From NCBI GenBank assembly GCA_002749535.1, contig MZZL01000379.1, positions 186,001 to 250,000 on the forward strand: 64,000 bases of DNA, in the 5' to 3' direction. The notes beneath the pieces are model-generated. The model was given only the letters and a program-made list of their open reading frames with translations. It was not told the origin of the DNA and ran no database searches. How positions within the stretch are numbered: position 1 is the stretch's first letter; the number at the start of each line of letters is the position of its first letter. The position numbers were made by a program, and so were the translations under genes. The stretch comes from Apophysomyces variabilis (lineage: Eukaryota; Mucoromycota; Mucoromycetes; Mucorales; Mucoraceae). This document shows positions 45,278-56,204 of the stretch, piece after piece.

Positions 45278-47638
45278 AATGAGTTCCCGTGGTGATGAAT
45301 AGCAAAAGCCAATAAGCGTTTTCCTCAAGTGCGCTGCTAGTAGGTATTCGCTAAGCACATCAGTAATAGATGACGTCATTAACACTATAATTTTTATTGG
45401 CCAGTCGATCTGATCTGGATGAACCAAAAATGTGTCAAATTTGCCTTTTTATGTATATCAAGCCACAGTGAGCAGTGTAGTTTTCAGACAAAGGCATGTA
45501 TACCATTTGTGCTATTTTGATTAGTTCAGATAAACCTAGTCTATAAACTGTGCACTTCCTCTAAATTAAACAGGCACGCTCCAGATAAACAATTTCCAAT
45601 AGAAAGGAGTGTACTTTTGGACGTTAAACATAGGTCCTAATTCATAATCCTGATTTGAGAAATGAATACAGTCTGTTAGTTATACTGTATGATGTTATCT
45701 GTCTATTCCTTAACACTGTAACATTATGCACAGCAACCTGTTCTTTGAATGAATTTGGTTCAATCTTTTGCTCGGAGGGAATTACTACGCGTACTAAAAG
45801 TCGGTGGCCTGCGCACTAAAAGCTTGGGTCACTTTAGTAGCTTTCCCTTTTCATACGGCGTCAACCAATCATCGATGTAGGCTTCTCTAAGGTAAAGCCA
45901 ACTTTTTAGTGCGCGAGCTGGCCTTCACTCCCCATACATGGCGCGTCACACTTCAGTGCGCGAGATGACCATGTATCACAATCGCATATACCTCTCTCAG
46001 GTGCGAGTGTTATTGACGTACAGATGAAATTGACACTGTTCTGTAACACGTGTATTGGTTTTCTTTGCAGCACGAACTTTTGTTTTGATAGCATATTATG
46101 GATGTTGATGCTGAGGACAGGTAATAAGTATATAGGAAATGGCATGGTATTTAATTGATCCTTACGCAGATGGTATTAAACAAACGCCTTGCAATTAATA
46201 TATCCTGCTTATTCAGACGTCAAAATAAATATGACGACAAGAATGCTCCTGGTCCGGTATTTCGCAAACAAGATTGATTCCATGCTCAAAACAATTCGAC
46301 CCTCCTGTTAATTCGACGATAAAGGGATGAATATGATATCAGTTTGTAATGTAACCTGGATTTACATCAGTAGTTCTCATGGCTGGTTGCAAGTAATGTA
46401 TGGCGATGTTCTTAGATGCGGTGTGAGGATCACGCCAAACCGTTGCTAACATGTGAGTATCATGATATGCAACGTATCAAATCCGTAAACCAATCAACTA
46501 ATTCATGCTGCTACTTGTCATCCTTGTGAATATAGCACTGCGAGTGAGTAAAATAGTGCGATAAGTCCTATGCTGTAATGCTAATTTCGAAATGAGCCTT
46601 TGTTTTTCGTGATTTGTATGTAATGGAACTTCCAATTTGGTTAATTTAAGGTCATTTATTTGGACAAGTGGGTTTGTCTCTCTATCTTTTACAGTTTTAA
46701 TAAAACGTATCTTTGTTTTTCAGTCTGTGCATTTCAATCCGTAAGCACAGTCGGTTTTACAAAAAACCAAGTTTTTTGAATGGCCGACCGTCTGAACCTT
46801 CTTTTTCCTTGGCACGCATTACCATGATACGGGGCACCTTGACTACTTTTCGGATAAAGTAAAATTCGAAAGCGAGTTGACGTGTTAGCGAGGACGGCAT
46901 CAAACCAGTTTTCTGCATTAATGTAATCTAGAATACTAATATAAACATATGATAAGTTGGATCTGCTTATTTGTGTGCAGAGTGGAATGATATGAACAGT
47001 TTGTTGTCATGATATTATTGAGTGTTTGTTGCGCTACAGGCAAAGAAAAAGGATTGGTCCACTTTATCACGCCGATCTACCTTGTATCGGCTAAACTACC
47101 CGGAAGAAAGTCGACAACGAAGTGTCGCACTTTTTTTCTTTCTTTGGGTGGTCGTTTCTAATTTTACAGGAAGACAAAAGAAACGTTTTTGACAGGAAAT
47201 AAAAAAAATGGGCTTTTCCTATGAAATGCGCGTGATCGTTAGTAAGGTGTATGATTCCTTGATGGCTTTCCAAGATTTGCTACTGTTTACATTGGGTTCC
47301 TTCGATTATTCATTCGAAAAGTATACTACATCGAGGTAGTATCAGTGAAGCGAAAAGAAGGCAAAAGTGTGAGGCTTATCACTCTAAAAATATGTAAGAA
47401 AGAGGAGAGCGAAGCATTCGGTAAAGAAAGGGAGCAACGCATGACCCAGTAGAAAAGTGAGTCCATACGTTCCGCGTGGCACAATGCCTCGCGAATCTCT
47501 TCTCGGCTAAAAATACCACCTTCTCTCTCTCCAATAAATACCCGCTCGACTACAACAACTGAACAGACCCCGTTTGGTTTTACCTACCATTGTATCTTCC
47601 TCTACTACTTCTTCTTCAACCACATTATACAACAAACC
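45278..47638. other. intergenic region with inverted-repeat block
   Basis: About 2.4 kb with no supported gene. Around 45.8-45.97 kb there are copies of GCGCACTAAAA and its complement (described separately). A TATA-like AATAAATA near 47534 and pyrimidine-rich sequence up to 47638 form the promoter and leader of the small gene that follows. Confidence 0.45.
45806..45964. repeat. imperfect inverted repeats around GCGCACTAAAA
   Basis: GGCCTGCGCACTAAAAGC at 45806 and TTTTTAGTGCGCGAGCTGGCC ending near 45922 are inverted relative to each other with about 80 nt between. A further CAGTGCGCGAG lies at 45954. Function unknown: a binding-site cluster, a short hairpin-forming element or a remnant of a small mobile element are all possible. 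Confidence 0.55.
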
Positions 47639-47860
47639 ATGTTTCAATTCTTAACTGACTGGAAACGACGAAGCTCAAGCTCACAACAAAGAAACGAAAC
47701 CCAATCACCGATCATTCGAACCACCTCCATCAACTCCATGGCCTCATTCTCCTCTAATTACACTATCGACTGGCGAGACAACAAACGAACTTGGTCATTC
47801 AAAGACGATTATGTATCGTTTCCCAGCCTCGAACCCGAAGTTATCTCATGTTCATCATAA
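47639..47860 (+). CDS. small 73-aa Ser/Arg-rich protein of unknown function
   Basis: Single exon, ATG in good context (CAAACCATG) after a pyrimidine-rich leader and a TATA-like AATAAATA about 105 nt upstream. The protein begins MFQFLTDWKRRSSSSQQRNE, then TTSINSMASFSSNYTIDWRD, then KRTWSFKDDYVSFPSLEPEV. It has basic patches followed by serines (RRSSSS), typical kinase-target sequences, and no membrane segment or signal peptide. I recognise no family. The codon use and leader favour a real gene, but a chance frame cannot be excluded. Confidence 0.55.
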   Translation: MFQFLTDWKRRSSSSQQRNETQSPIIRTTSINSMASFSSNYTIDWRDNKRTWSFKDDYVSFPSLEPEVISCSS

Positions 47861-48564
47861 ATCCGTATCTATTCCGTTCTTAGTCTACAAACCACCTTAA
47901 TTTATTGTACATGTCCCACACCGCTCGTTTTTAACGAATTCCTTTATGCTTGTTTCCCTCCGCCCTTTGTTTTGTATTGTATGATATGTCTTGTTTTTTC
48001 TTTTGTTTCTCTCTTTTTTTTTCTCTTCTTTTTTTCTTGCATATGCTCATCTTTTGTGTACAGCTAATCTACATCTACAATAAATTTACTCAATCAAAAA
48101 ATTTACCATTATCATCTGACTATCCAGCAAATAGAAAGATCGAACAAAGGTGGAGGGAAAGGGTTCTGTCCCACCTTGTCACGCGTGGACAGATTCGAAT
48201 TAAACAACAGAAAAATCGGTGTGGGCCTGGTCAAAGTGCATGTGCAACCTGGTGACCACAATGGGATGTAATGGCCCGTCATATACCGTATCCTCTACGT
48301 GGGAGATGTCAAAAGAATAAAACTAATCAGGCGACTCTTTTGTTGCAAAGGGTCTAGAAACACTACTCGCACATACGTAATAACTTNNNNNNNNNNNNNN
48401 NNNNNNNNNNNNNNNNNNNNNNNNNNNNNNNNNNNNNNNNNNNNNNNNNNNNNNNNNNNNNNNNNNNNNNNNNNNNNNNNNNNNNNNNNNNNNNNNNNNN
48501 NNNNNNNNNNNNNNNNNNNNNNNNNNNNNNNNNNNNNNNNNNNNNNNNNNNNNNNNNNNNNNNN

Positions 48565-48603
<39 letters not shown>

Positions 48604-51600
48604 AAAAAGAAAAGGACTTGTACGATCGATCCGATTGGTGATGCCAGAGACTATTCTCAACTGTGGCTTACTGTCTCCTTATATTATGTATCCTAAATCA
48701 TCTGCTGATCTCCAATTAGATACTGATCCGTCTAGATGGTTCAAGCCCGGGATCGGTCCAATTAACAAAGTTCTTGACCTGAGCCTCCTTCTGCATTTAG
48801 TATTTTGCTACCTTGCTCTGTATCCACCATAGAAGCATTAGAGCTCCAAAATCTAGGTTGCGGTTATGCCTCATTCCGTTGACAATCACATATAAACAAG
48901 CCCTTAACGTTAACTTCGATCATATGCAGCCCGAAGTACCACGTTTGCTTTTATCTACAGCTGAGAACAGAAAAGGACATATTGAAACGTCATGGGCTTC
49001 AGTTATGGTGGGCAAAACATTTCTTAGCCAACAAGGATGGGTTTTATCACTACTGTTATGGTTATGTTACCTTTATTCAAAACTCTCCTGGAATCCTCAG
49101 ATGTTCTCTGTGTCTTCGTCGAATCTTAGCCAATATGCGAACCACGTGGTTGAATAAAGGCAAATGCTTATTCAACAAAGCTACTAAAATATAAAATGCA
49201 AAATACTACAAAACAAATACGCGGCTACTGTTAGTCAACATGAATAAGAGCAGATGCTGTAAATTGGGGATGAAAAGACAAACAGCAGTACAACATGATA
49301 TTACCCCTGAAGAGCAGCATCACATCGATGGCGCCACCTATCAGAAGGATCCTATTGGTTCGCCTGCTGTATCCCACGTTTGCAATCTGAGCATGACCTT
49401 CAAGTTCTGTATTTCATAGAAAAAAAAGGGCTTTTGATCAGCTACGTTTCATACTTGTTACTGGTAACTTATTAGTCCTCTTTAAGGAAGAGGTATCCTT
49501 AATGCCTTCCTTAAAGTGTCAGCATATGTACTCATCGAACACAGCAATGAATGCTGATGATGCAGATAAACTTGTAGGTCAACAAGCTTGCTTGCGTGCT
49601 CAGCAGGCTTAATTCTGCAGCCGTGCTACAGTCACCCAAAGCACCTAGACGCGAGCTTTTCTAGAGGTCATTGCAAATCTCTAAACCACGGAAAGCTTGG
49701 GTCGAGGCATTTCTGTTGTTTGTCAGGATTTCTTTTTCCTTCTGAAACAGCAAGTAAATAGATGCCATAGCCATAGATGTTGATCGCTTTTCAGTTTTTG
49801 CTCTTTTCCTCCCTTGTGCGATCGAATAATTGATACTTGAAACTATTTCCATTATTGGCAATCTTCTACTTTTGGAATTAGGCCCGATAGAGATTTCTGA
49901 AATTCTGAAAATAGTACAACTGATGCGTGAGTTCTAGAACTTATGCGCCTGCTAACAATTACTAGAAGGTACATCCGCAATATAGAATAGTTCAAGAAGC
50001 TTTTATGATTACGGATAAAAGCAAGTCAGCAACAACCATCGCCAAGAATTCTCTTAAAAAATCAGATTCAACATCAAGGGAGTATATTTTATGGTAGGTT
50101 ATTTTGAACCCCTGTAGGTATGGACATAAGGGGCTTTCCGATAATTTACTAAAGTTAAACAATTCCGTAATACGAGATTGCTGTACGGACGGTTGTAGTG
50201 GTTATAGTTCACTTAAACAGTAAGTCCTCCCATACGCGCTTGAAAAAACACCAACAAGTCAACAAGTAGATTGCAATATGAGAGTGCGGTTTATCCACGT
50301 GAGATCCACCCGAATCTGTGAAGCTAGCGCTTTTATTAGGATAAATTCTATTGCGGCTCTGATTTGTTTGGTGACAGGGGCTACATCTAACTGCAAGTGT
50401 GGGGACGGATCGTCAGAAAACGCTTAGTTCGTAATATCTGCCATTGTAGCCTATTTGCATTTTACTAAAAGTTCGTTTCAGGTCAGAAACAACCTCCTTA
50501 CTTTATGGCTGGATTTGTTTCAGATGATGCGTTGGCGAAATAAGTCGTTCATGCACACAAAGAAAAATATACCAGCGAAATAGTCATGCACGCCCGATCC
50601 TTGTTAGTGACCATTGTTTGCGTACATTTTGGTACTTCCCTCAGCAAGCACGCTTGCAGACGTGATATGTTGTGCATGTTGATTTATAAAATGATAAGAA
50701 ACCGCTAGAATCAGCGAGACTAAGCAGATGTCTTTATTTCAAGAATAATTGATCTCTCTAAATACCTTCGGAAATGTGTACGGGTAAAGGCGGATTGGGG
50801 TAGTTACTAATATCTTTTGTAAAATCCATATGATCGGTACTGACATGTTAATCTTGTGTCTTTTGATATTCTGTGTCCGCTGGGATCTCAGCAACAGATG
50901 AATAGAATATGAATGTTAGTGTAACCTGATCTATACAGTCATTACAGCTGATATGTTCATTGAGAGCCTAGACCTGATGTTTTATCCACTGAATCTATTG
51001 ATGTAGTCATGTCGGATACGACACACCTTTTAATGATATGACACAAAAATTTTCTTACATATGCCAAAAAGATAGGCTAACCTACAATGAAGTTGGATTA
51101 AAGCAAATGTAAACGCTTTAACAATAGACCTGACACGGGGATATACATGTATAAAAGAAAGTAGAATGACTCCTAAAACCAGCCCCGGATGACGAAAAGT
51201 TTTGACATATTACGGCTAATAAAAACTACCTTAGATTGCTTCGACAAGGGCTCGCTTACTGCCCATAACACCTACACTGTGCTTTGCAATATTTATATAC
51301 ACGGTGAAAGAAGATCTGAGTAAGTAGACAATACAGTGGGACAATATTACGAAAGTAGTAGGAAACAAAGTGGAAAACAGCAAAACCATTAGTAGTTGAA
51401 TGGCTCGCCACCTGTAATTGCAATGGTGAAAGTTGCTTCTATAGAATAACTGGCAGGACACAGTACCGTATCATAGCTAATAATGTCCGAGCATGTAACA
51501 CATTGTGTCAAACCAGTTAGAGATGCACGTTAGAATAACAGAACTGGATATCTGACCATAGCAGTAATAATCAATCGTTATTATCATATCTTTGTTCGAT

Positions 51601-52072
51601 ATTCTTTGCATATAAATAGGTATTCGTATTGCTTTCATGTGATGTCAACCGTTTATCAAACTTATCTTTGGATCTCACGTGGTTCTTTTTCTCCTTTTTT
51701 TTCCACAGTAGTGATTCATTGAGTGTTGTAATTATTTCTCAGCTCCACATATAGCACCTATAATTCCCGTTTTTCTTAAACAGCCCGCAAGTAACAGTAT
51801 TTTTTAGAGTTCTTTTCTAGCCAAGCAGGTTCTGTCAACATGCCAATGCTTCGGGAAGCTGTAGCCATACCATCTCTTTTACCTTATGAATAGCGAATGT
51901 TTTCCTACCTATATCATAGCAAACGAACTGAACCAGAAGAAAGAGAGATTATGCAAAGCTTTTGGCACGTGCCAATTTTCCACACGTGCTAAACCGTTTC
52001 GGGCATTGGAAGCTTAAAGTCACACAAGTTTCCGGGGATTCGTTTTGAGCAGGCCTCTTCTTCACCATCGCC
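47861..52072. other. long gene-poor region with an assembly gap
   Basis: About 4.2 kb. It contains the N gap and a poly-A tract at 48.39-48.60 kb. A plus-strand frame ending at 49194 holds a protein-like piece (HFLANKDGFYHYCYGYVTFI, then a C-x2-C) of unknown origin. From 49.2 to 52.0 kb I see only AT-rich sequence with short frames. Confidence 0.45.
48387..48564. other. assembly gap (178 N) next to poly-A tract
   Basis: A run of 178 unknown bases, followed at once by 36 adenines (48565-48600) and more A-rich sequence. The homopolymer probably caused the break in the assembly. No feature should be read across it. Confidence 0.98.
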
Positions 52073-54236
52073 ATGGCAGATTTGACGTATACTAGTCTCG
52101 ATACGATTCAGGACAACGTGCATTTCGTGCGCCAAATATTCAACATTGGTAAGAAGCATGGTAACAGTTTCGCGAAATCTTACTGTCATCAGGCAAGACG
52201 CGTCCCCTGGATTACAGGAGACGTCAGTTGGAGAATCTATATAATCTCGTCAAAGACAATGAGGAGCGTTTCTATCGGGCTTTGGAGCAAGATATGCGCA
52301 AACCTCGCAACGAGGCTTTCAGTGGCGACGTTTGCCCTGTACTGGAAGAATGCTTATACTTCCTTGAGGTAACGGAACGGGACATTGAATGTTTTCTAAA
52401 AGTCCTCTAGAATCTTGACAGTTTGGCGAAAGATGAAAAGGTCAAACCACGTTTGAAGATGCATTCTATGGAAACATTGTCCATCCGAAAGGATCCCCTC
52501 GGTGTAGTGTTGATTATCGGTAATTTCCTTAGTTCACGGTGCACATAATATGCTGATCACCTGTTTGAACGCATCCTCTATCAATGAGTGTAGGATGTTG
52601 GAATTACCCCGTACAGGTAAAGCATAAATACTAAAATCTATCGACAATGTATGCTGATGGTTTCGTTTTTAGCTTTCGCTTGTACCTTTCGGTAAGTTAT
52701 TTCACATGTTTCGTGCATATCCCAGTAACACTGATTATTAGCGGGGGCCGTTGCCGCCGGCAATACTGTCATTCTGAAGGTAAGGATGTTTTGAAAGGGA
52801 ATCATACAGAAGTAGTCTCACCATTAATGCCAAAAAAAATCAGTTGTCCGAGATATCTTCACACACTTCGGCTTTGATCACTGAGCTTTTCCCCAAGTAT
52901 ATGGATACGAACTGTTATCGTATTGTCAATGGTGCTGTGGAGGAGACTACAGCTTTACTCCGATACCGCTTTGACCACATATTCTACACCGGAAACGGCA
53001 GCGTCGGGAAGATCGTAATGGAAGCGGCGTCTAAGCATTTAACTCCCGTGACCCTGGAGCTCGGCGGAAAATCGTAAGTTGCCTTCCCCAGGTTTTCCCT
53101 CTTTGCTCATTACGCCAACCCCACATTTACAGGCCTGCTATTATTACTCCCGATGCTGATATACAACTCACGGCAAACCGTATTGCTTTTGGAAAGTTCT
53201 ACAACTGCGGCCAGGTAAAATATCTCGTTTGTTGTACACCCGAAAACGCCGAAACCATAAATTTAACGTTTTGTTTTGTAGATATGTATTGCTGTGGATT
53301 ATGTGCTCTGTCCTAAAACGCATGTTGAAGCATTCGTAAAAGCCTTCCATAAGACAGTAAAGGAATGGTATGGCAATGATCCGAAGCGGTCAGAACACTA
53401 TGCAAGACTGGTATCAGTGCGACATGTAGATCGTATCACAGCGTTGTTGAACAACAGGAAGAGCGGCGAGATTACATTTGGAGGCGAGATTGACCGCAAC
53501 GAGCGTTATATCGCACCTACCGTTGTAACAGATGTTGCCTATGACGACGAGGTGCTGATGGGTGAAGAGATTTTTGGGCCTATTTTGCCCGTGATCGGAT
53601 ACAATGAACTTGAGGAGGCTATAGGCATGGTCAATCAAAAGTAAGGCTGTGCTGGGGGAGATGGAGAGGTATTCTATTGGTTAAACTAATGGGAATATTC
53701 TCTTGATTTCAGCCCACCTCCGCTGGTGTTGTACGTGTTCTCCCGGAAACAGAGACTAGCTGACAAAGGTAAGTCGATGAGGTCATTTGCATAGGGGAAC
53801 TGACATATCCTTTTAGTCGTGAATCATACTCAGTCGGGTGGGGTGTGCATCAACGATTGCTTGATGCATCAAGCCGGTAACATCTGATAAGATTGGTTCG
53901 CTGGTCAAACAAGTCATACTGATTGGTGATTTCGGGTTTACTTTTATAGAATATGCCTTACCTTTTGGCGGCGTCGGCAATTCGGGTATGGGTAATTACC
54001 ATGGCGTGCGTTCCTTCAGAACATTCACCCACGAACGTTCGGTTATGGCGAAGAAACAGCAATGGGAACGCCTACTCTCCGTCCGTTATCCTCCTTATAC
54101 TGCTGGCCGTGTGAAAACCCTACGCTGGTTAATGCTCACACATCCTGCTATTCTATGGCTTAGAAACCATCGTGGTCCCCTGAAGACAGCTGTCATTTTA
54201 ATCATTCTTTTCATCTTATTCAGAAAGCGTCTTTAA
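52073..54236 (+). CDS. fatty aldehyde dehydrogenase (ALDH3 type), membrane-anchored
   Basis: Predicted 504-aa NAD(P)-dependent aldehyde dehydrogenase from twelve exons: 52073-52148, 52193-52368, 52411-52519, 52594-52616, 52673-52691, 52742-52779, 52844-53073, 53133-53214, 53282-53640, 53713-53768, 53817-53876 and 53950-54236. The landmarks are [40 protein letters not shown], the Glu motif LELGGKS, catalytic Cys in [13 protein letters not shown] (near residue 253), [13 protein letters not shown] and [16 protein letters not shown]. The C-terminus ends with a hydrophobic anchor ([16 protein letters not shown]), as in ALDH3A2/yeast Hfd1-type enzymes that oxidise long-chain aldehydes at the ER or mitochondrial outer membrane. 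Two neighbouring exons are just 23 and 19 nt. Arginase starts 126 nt downstream on the same strand. Confidence 0.94.
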
Positions 54237-54362
54237 AATACACGTGACATGATTCCCGTTTTTCTCACGCTCTAATTGGCACGGAATGACTGGTTCTAAT
54301 TTGCTTTGTATGCCAGCTCTGCGATAACCCTAAGCTGCTTTTAAAAGCAGATAAGCTTCGCG

Positions 54363-55510
54363 ATGAACCATGTTTCTTCCCGTATTCTTTCCCCTGTTTA
54401 CCTAAAAATGACTCAAGTTAGCAAATTCCTTTCTTCCAAGACTGTGGCTATTGTTGGTGTACCTTTTAATGGTGGTCAACCACGGGAAGGTGTTGAGGAA
54501 GGACCGCTTCGCTTGGTAGAGTTCGGTTTAGCCAATCAATTGATGGAAATGGGCTGGGAAGTAGAGCAGGAACCTAATGAGAAGATCACCGAACTACGTC
54601 CTGCTTCTGATCCTGATGTGATGAACCTGAAGCAGCCAAAGTATGTATCGGCTGTCACTCAAGTTGTTTCCAAGCAAATCTACGAGCGGGCCTCGCAGAA
54701 CAAGTTTGTCCTTACGCTGGGTGGTGATCATTCCGCTGCTCTGGCCACCGTCTCTGGTGTATTTCAAGCCTATCCCAATGCCTGTTTAATTTGGGTAGAT
54801 GCTCATGCCGTAAGTTACTATATGGTCCCTCTTAGTTTGTTGTCCCAAACCTATCAATCCCTCTACCGATTTTTTCCCACGCCTTAACTTTTTCTCCGAT
54901 CTTTAGGATATCAATACGCCTGCTACTACAGATTCTGGTAATATTCACGGCTGTCCATTGAGTTTCCTCACTGGTATTGCTGGTGATCATCCCGATTTCC
55001 GTTGGGTAAAACCTCTTCTCAAGGCAAACCGTCTTGCCTACATTGGACTTCGCGATGTGGATGAAGCTGAGAAGAAAATTATCAAAGACATGAATATCAC
55101 AGCATTCTCCATGCATCATGTTGACAAGTATGGTATTGGAAAGATTGTCGAGATGACCTTGGATGCTGTCAACCCTAATCGAGACTTGCCCATCCATTTG
55201 TCTTTCGACGTTGATGCTCTTGATCCCTCCGTGGCTCCAAGCACTGTAAGTCCTTATTGCCTTTGCGTGTGAAACGTAATCTGATCATCAATGCGTCATT
55301 TCCTTGGTATTTCAGGGCACTCCTGTACGTGGTGGTCTGACTTTCCGTGAAGGTCATTACATTTGTGAAGCTATCGCAGAAACGGGATTGCTAGTTGCCG
55401 CTGATATCATGGAAGTCAATCCTGCTTTGGAGGATGATAGATCTGTATTCCAAACTGTCCAAGTTGGTTGTTCCCTGGCACGCTGCTGCTTGGGAGAAAC
55501 GTTGCTGTAA
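54363..55510 (+). CDS. arginase
   Basis: Predicted 326-aa arginase from three exons: 54363-54809, 54907-55245 and 55316-55510. It hydrolyses L-arginine to ornithine and urea with a binuclear manganese centre. The metal ligands are all present: GGDHS (His and Asp), the DAHADINTP block divided by the first intron (DAHA in exon one, DINTP in exon two), and [19 protein letters not shown] near the second intron. A substrate-binding stretch ([14 protein letters not shown]) and the C-terminal [11 protein letters not shown] complete the family pattern. Length matches yeast Car1 (333 aa). The N-terminus before MTQVSKFL is slightly hydrophobic and basic ([15 protein letters not shown]), so a mitochondrial version or a later start at 54408 is possible. 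The gene follows the aldehyde dehydrogenase closely, with no evidence of a shared pathway. Confidence 0.96.
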
Positions 55511-56204
55511 AAAAGGAAAAAGGAAGAATGGGCCGTAATCATGTAAATACTATAGCTATTTAATACAAAACTTCAATGATTTTGTTCACAAAGAGCGAAA
55601 ATTGGGAGGGATAAGAAGATGTTAATGTGTTTTTTGCTCCATATTGGACGCAAGCAGTATTCATGAATACAATAGACGGACAATGATGGTCTCGTTAATT
55701 ATGCTGCCGGAGTAATGTTGCCATTCGCAATACAGCAAAATGGCTCCTCAACATGATTATCTTACGCGCATTTTCATTCGCAAGAGGTATTTACCTCGAT
55801 TAAATACCGCTAATGAGGCATTAAGGAAAGTTTCTTCGCAGAAAACAGTTTAAGGGCCAGAGATCAACATTCGGTCTCTATTCTGTAGCTTATCCTGGAA
55901 AGAGCCTGAAGGATATCCGGGAAGAATATCGCTCATGCAAACGCATAATATGTTTATAACGTATTAACTCATGTCGACCTCAACTGCTGAACATGTCTCG
56001 ACTGCAATATTCACCTGCGCTAAGCATTCATGACCACCCAACTGTAACATCACAAGAATTTTGAAACGCTTTATTCTCGAAACACATGCTGTATTGTTTG
56101 TAAAAACTAGTTTTGCATAGTAAGCCATACCAGCAATGGGGTGATCTTTGTCGTTGAATTAAAGCATTTCGAGCTACGGTTTCCCGTTTGAGTGAAATGA
56201 AAGC
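55511..56204. other. convergent 3' intergenic region
   Basis: About 0.7 kb between arginase and the minus-strand Ku80 gene. It contains AT-rich sequence and no credible gene; likely terminators of both neighbours. Confidence 0.45.

Noticed and set aside
48982..49194. 70-codon frame with HFLANKDGFYHYCYGYVTFI
   Set aside because: It is suggestive of a transposon-type protein fragment but too short to name, with no neighbours of the same kind.
52073..55510. Idea that aldehyde dehydrogenase and arginase form an arginine-catabolism cluster
   Set aside because: The aldehyde dehydrogenase is a membrane-anchored ALDH3 fatty-aldehyde type, not a P5C or glutamate-semialdehyde dehydrogenase, so the pairing is probably incidental.
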